DNA from: Streptomyces liliiviolaceus
GTDB taxonomy: Bacteria > Actinomycetota > Actinomycetes > Streptomycetales > Streptomycetaceae
Assembly: GCF_018070025.1 (NCBI RefSeq)
Contig: NZ_JAGPYQ010000001.1
Coordinates: 62,001 to 126,000 of the forward strand
DNA: 64,000 nt
Reading direction: 5' to 3'
In this document: positions 17,218 through 26,355 of the stretch, in pieces
How the letters are laid out: each line of letters begins with the position of its first letter
How positions within the stretch are numbered: position 1 is the stretch's first letter
Position numbers and translations under genes: made by a program
The notes under the pieces: model-generated
Database searches by the model: none
Told to the model about the DNA's origin: nothing
Seen by the model: the letters and a program-made list of their open reading frames with translations, nothing else

Positions 17218-17355
17218 GGGCGTGGCGGGGGCTGCGCCTCGGCGACTGCGGGCACGTCGCGGCGGGCCGCGCGGTTCCCCACGCCCCTGAGGGCTCCGCA
17301 GGCCGACTATCGGCTGCGGCCCGGTGGCGGCTGGCCGCGCCGTTCCCCGCGCCCC
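17218..17355 (+). repeat. two element A units between mrp and the next gene
   Basis: One 68-bp unit at 17288-17355, matching the 12662 array in length and layout (TGA...GCGGCCCGG...GTTCCCCGCGCCCC), and a decayed unit at 17218-17287. They fill the gap between two converging genes. Confidence 0.8.
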
Positions 17356-17393
17356 TATCGGGCCCGCACCCGGACAACGACGCAGCCCGCCGC

Positions 17394-18050
17394 CTAGGCG
17401 TACGTGCCGATGTCCTTGATCATCGCGAAAGCCACCCCGTACGCGCTCATCCCCCGCCCGTACGCCCCCACATGAACCCCTTCCTGCGTGGACCCCGCGA
17501 GGACCCAGCCGAACTCGGATTCTCTGTAGTGGAACGGCGTCGGCACCCCGTCCACGGGAAGGGACAGCGTCGACCAGTCGGACCCGTTCAGATCGTCCGC
17601 GAGGACCCACGCCGTCTCGGTCTGCTGGTCCAGCCAGTCGTCGCGCAGGGTGTGGTCCATCTGGCCGGGCCAGGTGAAGGACAGCAGCCCCACTCCGGCG
17701 AGCCAGGCCGCGGAGGACACCGAAGTGGCCTCCAGCAGCCCCGTACCGTCGGCACTGCGCCGCACGGGGTTGCCCGCGACGGTCACCACGACCGCGAATC
17801 GCTCCTTGTCCTCGGTGGACTCACTGCGCACCGACGGCTCGTCGCCGTGCCCGATCGAGCCGTGTTCGATGGCTCCGTCGGCCGCGGCGCCGACCTGCAT
17901 CAGCCAGCGCGGCCCCGTGAAGGCCTCGTCGAGGCCGTACCACGGGAAGGGCGCCAGCAGGTAGCCGTCGACCGTGCGCCGGGCGGAGGGGAGCTGTTGT
18001 CCACCCTCCGCAGCCGGCGCCTGCGCGCCTACCCGACTTGTCGTCTCCAT
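17394..18050 (-). CDS. hypothetical protein
   Basis: 218 aa, not recognised. A disordered first 25 residues is followed by a compact region with many Trp and aromatic residues (LLAPFPWYGLDEAF, WLAGVGLLSFTWPG, SDWSTLSLPVDGV) and a C terminus rich in Gly/Tyr (VHVGAYGRGMSAYGVAFA). No signal peptide or membrane helix is visible. ATG 18050 was chosen with GAGG about 12 bases upstream. Codon use is native, and conserved placement between mrp and tatB in related genomes is likely. Confidence 0.7.
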   Translation of the reverse strand: METTSRVGAQAPAAEGGQQLPSARRTVDGYLLAPFPWYGLDEAFTGPRWLMQVGAAADGAIEHGSIGHGDEPSVRSESTEDKERFAVVVTVAGNPVRRSADGTGLLEATSVSSAAWLAGVGLLSFTWPGQMDHTLRDDWLDQQTETAWVLADDLNGSDWSTLSLPVDGVPTPFHYRESEFGWVLAGSTQEGVHVGAYGRGMSAYGVAFAMIKDIGTYA

Positions 18051-18333
18051 CTGCCCGGACGCCTCCTCGCTCTCGGCGGACCGGGTGGCCCGCCCCCCTT
18101 CGGGCGTCCGTCCGGTCCGCACAACAACTAGGCAGGATAGCCACAGCTCCGCCGAAGGCCGGAAAACCGGTCGGCACATGGCTCACATACGCACCTGATC
18201 CGGCGCATCCCGAACGGATGGAACCCCAAGCGGGGCACGGGGAGAGGGACGGCGTTCGACTGAAAGTGAAGCGCGTCCGGGACGGCGGGCGCGCCGCCCG
18301 GGGTGAGGACGCGTCAGGTCGCCTCGGTCCGCC

Positions 18334-18786
18334 TCAGGTCGCGTCCGCGTCGAACGGAGGGCGCTCTTGCGGCGCCAGCTTCTCGCGCTTCTTCGTCATG
18401 TCCACCGTGCCGCCGGTGGAGCCCGCAGACGAGGACGAGGAGGACGAGGACGTCGACTCGGACTCGCGGCCGTGCACGGCGTCCGTGACCTCGGCCATCT
18501 CCTTCTTCAGGTCGAAGCCGTTACGGATCTCCTTGAGCCCCAGCTCGTCGTTGTCCAGCTGCTTGCGGATGAACGTCTTGGGGTTGAGGTCCTCGAACTC
18601 GAAGTCCTTGAACTCCGGACCCAGCTCCTCGCGGATGTCCGCCTTGGCGCTCTCCGAGAACTCACGGATCTTGCGAATGGTCCGTGTGACGTCCTGGATC
18701 ATCTTCGGGAGCTTCTCCGGACCGAAGACGAGCACGGCAAGGACAACGATCGTGACCAGCTCAAGCGGTCCTATGTCATTGAACAC
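18334..18786 (-). CDS. twin-arginine translocase subunit TatB
   Basis: 150 aa. The start is FNDIGPLELVTIVVLAVLVFGP: one short N-terminal membrane helix, the FGPEKLP hinge, then an amphipathic helix (MIQDVTRTIRKIREF) and a charged tail with a run of serines. This layout and the Glu in GPLEL identify TatB rather than TatA. GTG 18786 has AAGGAG seven bases upstream. It binds Tat signal peptides together with TatC, which is encoded elsewhere. The position behind htrA and the sigma factor fits an envelope-stress unit. Confidence 0.88.
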   Translation of the reverse strand: MFNDIGPLELVTIVVLAVLVFGPEKLPKMIQDVTRTIRKIREFSESAKADIREELGPEFKDFEFEDLNPKTFIRKQLDNDELGLKEIRNGFDLKKEMAEVTDAVHGRESESTSSSSSSSSAGSTGGTVDMTKKREKLAPQERPPFDADAT

Positions 18787-18972
18787 CTTGCGTCTCCTTG
18801 CGATGTCCTCGGCGCTCGGCAGTTCGTCCGTGGTCCGGGCCCGGTCCACGGTACCCGGCGATCCTGTCCGACCGGTACTGCCCCGGGCCGCCGGACCGCG
18901 TGTACACGGCGGGTTTTCCCGGTTGTTTGCCTTGGGGGACAAGGGGGTGGACGGATTTCTGTGAACTTCCTG

Positions 18973-20889
18973 TCAGTCCCCGTCGGCCGAGCCGAGGACG
19001 AGGGTGACCTTCCGCTCCTTGCCGTCCCGCTCCAGCGTCAGCTCCAGCCGGTCGCCGGGCCGGTGGGACCGCGTCTTGACGATGAGCTCCTCGCCGGAGT
19101 GCACCCGCTGTCCGTCCACCTCGGTGATGACGTCACCGGCCTTGATGCCGGCCCGGGCGCCGGGGCCGCCCCGGGTGACCGCCGAGCCGCCGTCGTTGCC
19201 CTTGACGCCGACGCGGGCGCCGTCGCCGGAGTACTCCATGTCGAGCGTCACGCCGATCACCGGATGGGTCGCCCTGCCGGTGTTGATCAGCTCCTCGGCG
19301 ACGCGCCTGCCCTGGTTGATGGGTATGGCGAAACCGAGGCCGATCGAACCGGACTGGCCGCCCTCCAGGTCGGAGCCGCTGTCGGCGGAGCGGATGGCGC
19401 TGTTGATGCCGATGACACGGGCCTTGGAGTCGACCAGGGGACCGCCGGAGTTGCCGGGGTTTATCGGGGCGTCCGTCTGCAGCGCGTCCACGTACGAGAT
19501 GTCGCTGCCGTCGCCCTCCTCGCCGCCCGCCGTGATGGGGCGCTCCTTGGCGCTGATGATGCCCGCGGTGACGGTGTTCTCCAGGTCGAAGGGCGCTCCG
19601 ATGGCCACCACCGGATCACCGACCTGGACGTTGTCGGAGTTGCCGAGCGAGAGGGGCTTGAGGCCGCTGACATGGGCGACCTTGACCACGGCGAGGTCGT
19701 AGCCGCTGTCGTGGCCCACGACCTCGGCCTTGGCGGTCTCGCCGCCGCTGAACGTCACGGTGATCCCGCCGCCGCCGTCGGCCGGTTCCACCACGTGGTT
19801 GTTGGTGAGGATGTGGCCGCGCCGGTCGAGGACGAACCCCGTGCCGGTGCCCTGCGCCTCCGAACCGCTCACATGCAGGGTCACCACACTGGGCAGCGCG
19901 CTGGCCGCGATACCGGCCACGCTGTCCGGCGCCCGCCCCTTGGACTCCACTCCGGCCTGCGGGAGCTCGACGTCGTCGATCCCCCCGGTCCGCTCCAGAT
20001 AGGCGCCCACGGCCCCGCCCACGCCTCCGGAGACCAGGGCGAGCAGGACGGCGCCGAGGACCAGCGCACGCCCGGTCCTCCTGCGGCGGACGCCCGGCGC
20101 CTCGGCGGCGGCCCCGTGGTGCTGGAGGGGCGCGGCGGCCCAGGGGTCGTAGTTCTGCCAGGGGGTGTGGGGGCTGGGGGCGTCCAGGGCGGGGGCGCCG
20201 TTCTCGGCGGCGGCATGGGAGGCCCCGGCCGTCCGGTGCCCGACGGGCGGCTCCGGACCGAGGAGACCCTGCGGCTGCGGGGCGGGAGTCCCCGAGGCGG
20301 GTGCCTCCGGGAAGGGGGCCTCGGGGAAGGAGGTCTCGGGGAAGGGCGGCCGCGGCGCGGGCAGGTGCGGGGCAGGCCTGTACGGGGCGGACGTGTGCGG
20401 GGTGGGCGCCCCGGAGCCGGCCTCGCCCGGGGGGTCCTGGGGCGCAGCGTCCTGGGGCGGAGCCACCGCCTCCACCGTCGTGCCGTGCGCGGGGGTCGTC
20501 CCGGGGTGCTGCACCGGCGGCGCGGGCGCCCAGGGGCCCGGTCCGCCGTACGGCGGTGTGCTGTAGCGGTCCGGGTCGTGCAGGGGCCTCGGCCGCTCAC
20601 CGGGGACGGGCGTACCGACGCCGTCACCCACCTCGCCCGCGGTCCGCGCGGCGATGGGGCCCGCGCCGGTGCCTGTGGCCGCGCCGGTGCCTCCGACAGC
20701 GGTCGCCCCCGTGCCCGTACCCTCACCCGTACCCGCGGGCTTCTCCAGCTCGAAGTCGCCGTCCATGTCTCCCCCGTGCACCCCGCTCGCGCCGTCCCCC
20801 GTGGAAACCGGGTCCGCCGGAGCGGAGTCCGGCCCATGGGTCCGTGGCCGGCTCCACCACTTCGGCTTCGTGGGCTTCCCCTCGTCCAT
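18973..20889 (-). CDS. HtrA/DegP-like membrane-anchored serine protease with PDZ domain
   Basis: 638 aa. A long disordered Pro/Ala/Gly-rich cytoplasmic region (about 1-265) precedes one membrane helix (about 272-292), a trypsin-like protease domain and a C-terminal PDZ domain (about 547-630). The catalytic triad is visible: His in LTNNHVVE (about 364), Asp in YDLAVVKV (about 396), Ser in GNSGGPL (about 478). It degrades or chaperones misfolded proteins outside the membrane. ATG 20889 follows GGGGAG. It lies just after the anti-sigma gene. Confidence 0.92.
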   Translation of the reverse strand: MDEGKPTKPKWWSRPRTHGPDSAPADPVSTGDGASGVHGGDMDGDFELEKPAGTGEGTGTGATAVGGTGAATGTGAGPIAARTAGEVGDGVGTPVPGERPRPLHDPDRYSTPPYGGPGPWAPAPPVQHPGTTPAHGTTVEAVAPPQDAAPQDPPGEAGSGAPTPHTSAPYRPAPHLPAPRPPFPETSFPEAPFPEAPASGTPAPQPQGLLGPEPPVGHRTAGASHAAAENGAPALDAPSPHTPWQNYDPWAAAPLQHHGAAAEAPGVRRRRTGRALVLGAVLLALVSGGVGGAVGAYLERTGGIDDVELPQAGVESKGRAPDSVAGIAASALPSVVTLHVSGSEAQGTGTGFVLDRRGHILTNNHVVEPADGGGGITVTFSGGETAKAEVVGHDSGYDLAVVKVAHVSGLKPLSLGNSDNVQVGDPVVAIGAPFDLENTVTAGIISAKERPITAGGEEGDGSDISYVDALQTDAPINPGNSGGPLVDSKARVIGINSAIRSADSGSDLEGGQSGSIGLGFAIPINQGRRVAEELINTGRATHPVIGVTLDMEYSGDGARVGVKGNDGGSAVTRGGPGARAGIKAGDVITEVDGQRVHSGEELIVKTRSHRPGDRLELTLERDGKERKVTLVLGSADGD

Positions 20890-21028
20890 GCTCTCCCCAC
20901 ACCTGACCCGCGGCACGGCATGTCGGCGCTCGCCGCGTCGTCTCGACCTCCGCGCCCGGATCACAGCGGCGGGCGCGGCCCATCCCTGGATTCAACCAGG
21001 TTCGCGGGCCGCCGCGCAGAGGGCCGGT

Positions 21029-21994
21029 TCAGCCCGAGGAGGAAGGCGCGGGTGAGGCGGACGGGTCGAACGTCGGCACGGCCGACAGGACGGACGCCTC
21101 GAACTCCGGTCCCGACGACCACGTGGTCAGCGTGACCCGTGGGGCCGGCGCGAACGGACGTATCAGCGGGGACATCGCGGCGGCACCGGCCACCACGGGG
21201 GTGGTCAGCGCGTGCGCCGGGCCCGAGGCCTTGTTCGGCTCGCCCTTCGAGGGCAGTCCGGGCGCGGGCGCCGGGACACCGGGCAGCAGCGGCGCGGACA
21301 GTTCGGTCTGCGCGCCCCCTTCGTTGCCGAAGGAACGCTGGCCCTGGGCGAGCAGCGGTGCGAGGGACCGGCGGCGCTGCGACTCGGAGCCCGTGGCACC
21401 GGTCGTGCTCGTCGTGCGCATCGGGGTCACGTTGCTTCCGTTGCCCGAACCGCCGCGCGCGTCCGCGGTGTCGGTCGGGACGCCGGTCGAGACCCCGCCG
21501 AGCGCGATCGCGGCGAGCGAGACGGCACCGGCCGCGGCGGCGGCGAAGCGCAGTCCACGGGAGGCGGAGCGCTCGGCCTCGCGCCGGCCGATGTCATGGA
21601 TGCGGAATCCGCGCTGTTCCGAGGGGAGCGCGGTCGCATGGGGGCCGGAGGGCAGGTAACCGAAGGAGTCCGGCGTCATGTCGAAGACTCCGGACGCTCC
21701 GAGCGCTCCCCGGCCCAGTCGCGGGCTGTCGCCGTCCGGGTCACCTCCGGGGAGCCCCTGCAGTCTGGCCAGGAAGCTCTCGGACGGGGGCGGCGGGGCG
21801 ACCTCCGCGAACACGTTCTTCAGTCGTCGCTGCTCGTCGGCCTCCGACTTGCACTTCGCGCAGGTGGCGAGGTGGGCCAGGACGCGCTCGCGCGCCTCAT
21901 GGCCGAGCTCACCGTCCACCAGGGCGGAAAGTCGGTCGCCGAGGTGCTCCTCGGCAAGGGGTCCGTCGGCAGGATTCAGCCGTGATCCACTCAC
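21029..21994 (-). CDS. zinc-binding anti-sigma factor (RseA-like)
   Basis: 321 aa. A cytosolic N-terminal ZAS domain has the motif HxxxCxxC in [13 protein letters not shown] (about 42-50), then a single membrane helix (about 150-170, [16 protein letters not shown]) and an Ala/Pro/Ser-rich outer part ending in ASPAPSSSG. It would hold the adjacent sigma factor inactive until envelope stress. GTG 21994 overlaps the sigma factor stop by 4 bp (GTGA), so the pair is translationally coupled; GGAGGAGG lies upstream. Confidence 0.9.
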   Translation of the reverse strand: MSGSRLNPADGPLAEEHLGDRLSALVDGELGHEARERVLAHLATCAKCKSEADEQRRLKNVFAEVAPPPPSESFLARLQGLPGGDPDGDSPRLGRGALGASGVFDMTPDSFGYLPSGPHATALPSEQRGFRIHDIGRREAERSASRGLRFAAAAAGAVSLAAIALGGVSTGVPTDTADARGGSGNGSNVTPMRTTSTTGATGSESQRRRSLAPLLAQGQRSFGNEGGAQTELSAPLLPGVPAPAPGLPSKGEPNKASGPAHALTTPVVAGAAAMSPLIRPFAPAPRVTLTTWSSGPEFEASVLSAVPTFDPSASPAPSSSG

Positions 21995-22764
21995 GCGCTC
22001 GTGCCCCCTCCTCCCAGAGCGGGCACACCGGTGACCGCGAAACCGCGGCGCTCGGCACGGGCCTCGGGAGAACGGTGGGCGAGCGCCTTGCGGAGCTGGG
22101 AGCGACCGCGGTGGATCCGGCTGCGGACCGTACCGAGCTTGACGCCCAGGGTCGCGGCGATCTCCTCGTACGAGAGTCCCTCGATGTCGCACAGGACGAC
22201 CGCGGCGCGGAACTCCGGCGCCAGGGTGTCGAGGGCCTGCTGGACGTCCGCGTCGAAGTGCGTGTCGTTGAAGACCTGCTGCGGGGAGGGCTCGCGGCTG
22301 GGCAGGCGCTCGGCCGCGTCGTCGCCGAGGGCGTCGAAACGGATGCGCTGCTTGCGGCGGACCATGTCCAGGAAGAGGTTGGTGGTGATGCGGTGGAGCC
22401 AGCCCTCGAAGGTGCCGGGCGTGTAGGTCGACAAGGAGCGGAAGACCCGGACGAAGACTTCCTGCGTCAGGTCCTCGGCGTCGTGCTGGTTGCCCGTCAG
22501 GCGGTAGGCGAGCCGGTACACCCGGCCGCTGTGCGTGCTGACGATCTCCTCCCACGTGGGGGGAGTCCACGCCTGCGAGTCCGCGTCGGACGTGAAGGTC
22601 GCGGTCTGAGCGGAGTCAGCGATGCGGGATCGGTCAGCAGTGTTGTTCACGGATTTCGGCTCCCCCGACGATCTGAGCAGGCGCCGGAGCACCCCTCCTC
22701 GATCCACAGGTTCAGCCGCACCTCCCCTGTCGGCTCTGGTGGTGTCCAGTGGAGCCCCTACCAT
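21991..22764 (-). CDS. ECF RNA polymerase sigma factor (mycobacterial SigE-like)
   Basis: 257 aa. Region 2 ([19 protein letters not shown], then [17 protein letters not shown]) and region 4 ([38 protein letters not shown]) are complete. Gene order sigma - anti-sigma - htrA - tatB, with a divergent O-methyltransferase, is the order I recall around sigE of M. tuberculosis. ATG 22764 ([15 protein letters not shown]) has a GAGGTG site; GTG 22649 with GGGGGAG is a possible second start giving a shorter protein, as two-start ECF genes are known. It should not be confused with the cell-wall sigE of S. coelicolor. Confidence 0.9.
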   Translation of the reverse strand: MVGAPLDTTRADRGGAAEPVDRGGVLRRLLRSSGEPKSVNNTADRSRIADSAQTATFTSDADSQAWTPPTWEEIVSTHSGRVYRLAYRLTGNQHDAEDLTQEVFVRVFRSLSTYTPGTFEGWLHRITTNLFLDMVRRKQRIRFDALGDDAAERLPSREPSPQQVFNDTHFDADVQQALDTLAPEFRAAVVLCDIEGLSYEEIAATLGVKLGTVRSRIHRGRSQLRKALAHRSPEARAERRGFAVTGVPALGGGGTSA

Positions 22765-22975
22765 AGCCACCTCGCCCGTTAGCTCCGGATAAGCGGTTTT
22801 ACGAGAAATTGATACGCGCTCATATGGCTGCGCGAGCACTTGCCGGCCGTCCCGCTCCATCCGCCACCCCCCGTGCAGTTCCCGACCCTTGTCGCCCACC
22901 CTCTCTAAACGCCTGGTCCCATCTGCGGGTTCCCGGCGGCAACGGATACAGTCACGCCCAGGCAACCACGGGGAC

Positions 22976-22989
22976 AGGAGAGGGCCATT
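22976..22989 (+). promoter_or_regulatory. ribosome binding site implying an ATT start
   Basis: AGGAG at 22976-22980 precedes ATT at 22987. No ATG, GTG or TTG occurs in frame between the last stop (22906-22908) and 23095, although conserved protein sequence starts at 22990. Confidence 0.55.
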
Positions 22990-23619
22990 ACCGGCAACCG
23001 GCTGACGAGCTGGGCGTTCGCCGACGCCTTTGTCGCCGAGGACGAGGCACTGCACTGGGCCCGGGACCGGGCCCGGGAGGCAGGCCTGCGCTCGGTGTCG
23101 CCCGGCACGGGCGCCGCGCTGCGACTGCTCGCCGCCACCGTGGACGCCAAGGCGGTCGCGGAGATCGGCACCGGAACCGGAGTCTCCGGTATTCATCTGC
23201 TGCACGGGATGCGGCCGGACGGCGTACTGACGACGGTGGATCCCGAGCCGGAGCACCAGCAGTTCGCCCGCCAGGCCTTCCGCGCGTCGGGCTTCGCCAG
23301 CAACCGGGCCCGCTTCATCCCGGGCCGCGCACTCGACGTCCTGCCCCGGCTCGCGGACGCGGGCTATGACCTCGTGTTCTGCGACGGCGACCGGCTGGAG
23401 TGCCTCGACTACCTCGCTGAATCGTTGCGCCTGCTGCGGGTGGGCGGCCTCGTCGTCTTCGAGGGCGTGTTCGCGAACGGGCGCACGGTGGAGTCGGGTC
23501 CGCAGCCCACGGAGGTGCTGCGGCTGCGCGAACTGCTCCGCGCGATCCGCGAGAGCCAGGAGCTGGTCCCCTCGCTGCTGCCGGTGGGCGACGGCCTGCT
23601 GTGCGCGGTCAAGCGCTGA
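22987..23619 (+). CDS. SAM-dependent O-methyltransferase, non-canonical start
   Basis: 210 aa if read from ATT 22987. The methyltransferase 3 fold is clear: motif [31 protein letters not shown], and [13 protein letters not shown], similar to caffeoyl-CoA/catechol-type O-methyltransferases. The first conventional start is GTG 23095, which would cut 36 residues including [16 protein letters not shown], an N-terminal helix I regard as part of the family domain. The frame is open upstream to 22909. It is divergent from the sigma factor gene. The substrate is unknown. Confidence 0.82.
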   Translation: MTGNRLTSWAFADAFVAEDEALHWARDRAREAGLRSVSPGTGAALRLLAATVDAKAVAEIGTGTGVSGIHLLHGMRPDGVLTTVDPEPEHQQFARQAFRASGFASNRARFIPGRALDVLPRLADAGYDLVFCDGDRLECLDYLAESLRLLRVGGLVVFEGVFANGRTVESGPQPTEVLRLRELLRAIRESQELVPSLLPVGDGLLCAVKR

Positions 23620-23755
23620 TCCCGGCCCCCGCCCGCACACCCGTCCCGTACGGCCGCCCCCACACACCTGTCCCGTACCAGCCGCCCCGTACACCCGGCC
23701 CGCACGCGCTGAAGTCCCCGGAGCCTGCCGGAACCGCGGGAATCCCCGGAAACAC

Positions 23756-23790
23756 CACTGCCCCGGCATCGCGTTGATGCCGGGGCAGTG
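23756..23790. terminator. strong bidirectional terminator
   Basis: A perfect 15-bp inverted repeat (CACTGCCCCGGCATC against GATGCCGGGGCAGTG) with a 5-nt loop, between the converging methyltransferase and DUF3117 genes. Confidence 0.88.
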
Positions 23791-23813
23791 GAAGGGTATG
23801 GTCGCGTTCCGCG

Positions 23814-23981
23814 TCAGCCGACGACCTTCTTGAGGGCGTCGCCGAGCGCGTCAGCCTCGTCGGGGGTCAGCTCTACGACGAGCCGTCCGCCGCCTTCGAG
23901 CGGAACGCGCATGACGATGCCCCGCCCCTCCTTTGTCACCTCGAGCGGGCCATCGCCCGTCCGCGGCTTCATGGCCGCCAT
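23814..23981 (-). CDS. DUF3117 domain protein, 55 aa
   Basis: Small protein beginning [20 protein letters not shown] and ending GDALKKVVG, matching the actinobacterial DUF3117 family over its whole length; no function is known. ATG 23981 is preceded by GAAGGGG. In mycobacteria the same family lies beside tagA and the DivIVA-like gene, as it does here within 3 kb. Confidence 0.9.
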   Translation of the reverse strand: MAAMKPRTGDGPLEVTKEGRGIVMRVPLEGGGRLVVELTPDEADALGDALKKVVG

Positions 23982-24342
23982 GCTCGTTCCCCTTCCTGAA
24001 ACCAGCTCATCGTCGCCGACGGCCCCATTGAAGGGCACGCGTCCTCTCGTCGGACACGCGTCACCGGCATCGAACACATTGCTTCCAAGCCATTATCCCG
24101 CATCTCAGGACCCGATGACCAACATCAGTCGGCATCGCTTGCGCAACGCGCTCGATCAAAACCACCCATTTCGGCGGTGTGACTGCGATACTGCGCCACT
24201 GCATGGACTTTCGGACACCGGAATTCTTTGACGCAGGTCACATGTACGAACCCCGCCGCCCACCATGATCTCCGCCATGCTGTCCTCGGAAGCAGTGCGT
24301 ACCGACGGGTACGACGAATCCGCGACACCTGAGGGGACCATC
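23982..24342. other. gap between divergent DUF3117 and enoyl-CoA hydratase genes
   Basis: 361 nt holding the two promoters. TTTGACGCAGG near 24228 could contain a -35 for the rightward gene, but no convincing -10 follows. No repeat and no gene with native codon use was seen. Confidence 0.4.
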
Positions 24343-25149
24343 ATGGCCGACACCGTGCTCTACGAGGTGAGCGACGGACTCGCGACGATCACGCTGAACC
24401 GCCCCGAGGCGATGAACGCGATGAACACCGAGACCAAGGTCGCCTTCCGGGAGGCGGCGCGGACGGCCGCGGCGGACGAGTCCGTACGGGCCGTGCTCCT
24501 CACCGCCGCCGGCAACCGGGCGTTCTGTGTGGGTCAGGACCTCAAGGAGCATGTCGGCGGACTGCTGGCGGCGCGCGAGTCGGGCGCGGGCGAGGGCGTC
24601 ATGAGCACGGTCCAGGAGCATTACAACCCGATCGTGCGGGCCCTGACGGGCGCGGCGAAGCCAGTGGTGGCTGCCGTCAACGGCGTCGCGGCCGGTGCGG
24701 GTCTCGGCTTCGCGCTCGCCGCGGACTACCGCATCGTCGCCGACACGGCCGCCTTCAACACGTCGTTCGCCGGGGTCGCGCTCACCGCCGACTCCGGGAT
24801 CTCCTGGACGCTGCCCCGGGTCGTCGGACCCTCCCGCGCGGCCGACCTGCTCCTCTTCCCGCGCAGCATCACGGCGCAGGAGGCGTACGAGCTGGGGATC
24901 GCGAATCGGATCGTGCCGTCCGCGGAGCTGGCAGCCGAGGCCGTGAAGGTCGCCCGCGCGCTGGCCGAGGGGCCGACCCTCGCGTACGCCGCGATCAAGG
25001 AGTCCCTCGCCTTCGGGGTCACGCACTCGTTGGACGAGACCCTGGAGAAGGAGGACGAGCTGCAGGCGCGGGCGGGGGAATCGGAGGATCACCTGATCGC
25101 TGTGCAGGCGTTCGTCAACAAGGAGAAGCCGAAGTATTTGGGGCGGTAG
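24343..25149 (+). CDS. enoyl-CoA hydratase/isomerase family protein
   Basis: 268 aa crotonase-fold protein. The first oxyanion-hole loop GNRAFCVGQDL and the second, NGVAAGAGLGFALAADYRI, are intact. The residue set AGLGFAL...ADSGISW resembles PaaG/MenB-like members more than classical ECH, because the second catalytic Glu position appears as Asp-Ser in LTADSG. It likely acts in fatty or aromatic acid degradation. ATG 24343 follows GAGGGG. It converges with tag. Confidence 0.85.
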   Translation: MADTVLYEVSDGLATITLNRPEAMNAMNTETKVAFREAARTAAADESVRAVLLTAAGNRAFCVGQDLKEHVGGLLAARESGAGEGVMSTVQEHYNPIVRALTGAAKPVVAAVNGVAAGAGLGFALAADYRIVADTAAFNTSFAGVALTADSGISWTLPRVVGPSRAADLLLFPRSITAQEAYELGIANRIVPSAELAAEAVKVARALAEGPTLAYAAIKESLAFGVTHSLDETLEKEDELQARAGESEDHLIAVQAFVNKEKPKYLGR

Positions 25150-25191
25150 CCAAAAGGGGACCAGATTGGTTCGGTTCGGTTCGGTTCGACG

Positions 25192-25236
25192 GTGCCGGTC
25201 CGGTGGGGGCTGGGCGCGCAGTTCCCCGCGCCCCTA
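25192..25236 (-). repeat. element A copy supplying the tag stop codon
   Basis: Read on the minus strand, TTTTAGGGGCGCGGGGAACT begins inside the 3' end of tag, and the TAG within it is that gene's stop codon (25236-25234). It is in the convergent gap with the hydratase gene. Confidence 0.8.
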
Positions 25237-25830
25237 AAAGGCCCCCTTCGGGGCGCCTTTCCGGGACGCGCAGTCCGTCAAGTGGTCGTTCACCAGGCCG
25301 CAGGCCTGCATCAGGGCGTAGGCCGTGGTGGGGCCCACGAAGCGGATGCCCCGTTTTTTGAGGGCCTTGGAGAGGGCGGTCGACTCGTCGGTCACCGCCG
25401 GGACCTCGGACAGCGACTTCGGGGCCGGGCGCGTGGCCGGGTCCGGGGCGAAGGACCAGATCAGCTCGTCCAGTTCACCCAGCTCCCAGTCGGCCAGCAC
25501 GCGCGCGTTGGCGACCGTCGCCTCGATCTTGGCGCGGTTGCGGATGATCCCCGTGTCGGCGAGGAGGCGCTCCTTGTCGGCGTCCGTGAACGTCGCCACC
25601 TCGGCGATCCTGAACGCCGCGAAGGCGGCCCGGAAGCCCTCGCGGCGACGCAGGATCGTGATCCAGGACAGCCCCGACTGGAAGGCTTCCAGGCACAGCC
25701 GCTCGTACAGCGCGTCGTCGCCGTGGACCGGACGCCCCCACTCCTCGTCGTGGTACGCCACGTAGTCGTCGGCGGACAGCGCCCAGGGGCAGCGCAGGGC
25801 CCCGTCGGCGCCCTTCAGGGCGTCGCTCAC
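25234..25830 (-). CDS. tag: DNA-3-methyladenine glycosylase I
   Basis: 198 aa. Removes 3-methyladenine from DNA. The zinc-snap residues of the family are all present with the right spacing: Cys14 and His27 (CPW...HDEEWG) at the N terminus, His183 and Cys187 (NDHLTDC) at the C terminus; SGLSWITIL and the IIRNRAKIEA segment are typical. GTG 25830 overlaps the upstream gene's stop by 4 bp and has GGAGGA upstream, so both are one operon. The last codon and stop lie at the edge of an element A repeat. Confidence 0.95.
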   Translation of the reverse strand: MSDALKGADGALRCPWALSADDYVAYHDEEWGRPVHGDDALYERLCLEAFQSGLSWITILRRREGFRAAFAAFRIAEVATFTDADKERLLADTGIIRNRAKIEATVANARVLADWELGELDELIWSFAPDPATRPAPKSLSEVPAVTDESTALSKALKKRGIRFVGPTTAYALMQACGLVNDHLTDCASRKGAPKGAF

Positions 25831-26216
25831 CGGCGGTCCTCCTCCGCGGGCTTCTCCAGGGAGGTGGTCTGGAGGGAGGTGGCCGGGGCGGCGGTCGCGG
25901 ACGGGGCCGTGGCCGAGCGGGCGCCGGACAGCGCGGCCTCCAGGTCGGCGATACGGGCGTCCCGCTCGGCCAGTTCGGCGCCGAGGCGGCCCAGGGCGTC
26001 GTCCACGTCCGCCATGCGGTAGCCGCGCAGGGTCAGCGGGAAGCGCAGTGCGTCCACGTCGCCGCGGTGCACGGGGCGGTCCACGGGAAGCGGGTCCCGC
26101 AGACGCTCCGGCAGCGCGTCGGGGAGGGCGCCGCTGTCACCGCCCCCGACGACGGAGAGGGTCACCGCGCCGACCACGACGACGAGGGCGACGACCAGGA
26201 ACAGGAACATGAACAT
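25827..26216 (-). CDS. membrane-anchored DivIVA-domain protein
   Basis: 129 aa. One N-terminal membrane helix (MFMFLFLVVALVVVVGAV) is followed by a short linker and a DivIVA-type segment (FPLTLRGYRMADVDDALGRL) running into a short coiled coil (ERDARIADLEAAL) and a disordered tail. It is far shorter than true DivIVA and resembles the small protein beside tagA in mycobacteria. ATG 26216 was preferred over GTG 26231, which has no ribosome binding site. It is first in an operon with tag. Confidence 0.8.
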   Translation of the reverse strand: MFMFLFLVVALVVVVGAVTLSVVGGGDSGALPDALPERLRDPLPVDRPVHRGDVDALRFPLTLRGYRMADVDDALGRLGAELAERDARIADLEAALSGARSATAPSATAAPATSLQTTSLEKPAEEDRR

Positions 26217-26355
26217 CTCTGAGGTCCCCACGCTCTGATGCCGACGCGGGGCGCGTCGGCACGTTAAGTGTCAGGCACCGATCGTGCCATGCGACTCTGA
26301 CCGTTAGGGTCGCAGGCGGCCCGACGGCGACAACTACTGGGAGAGGTCACAGGGG

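Noticed and set aside
18367..21135. 922-codon plus-strand frame opposite tatB and htrA
   Set aside because: Antisense shadow of two genes with clear motifs on the minus strand.
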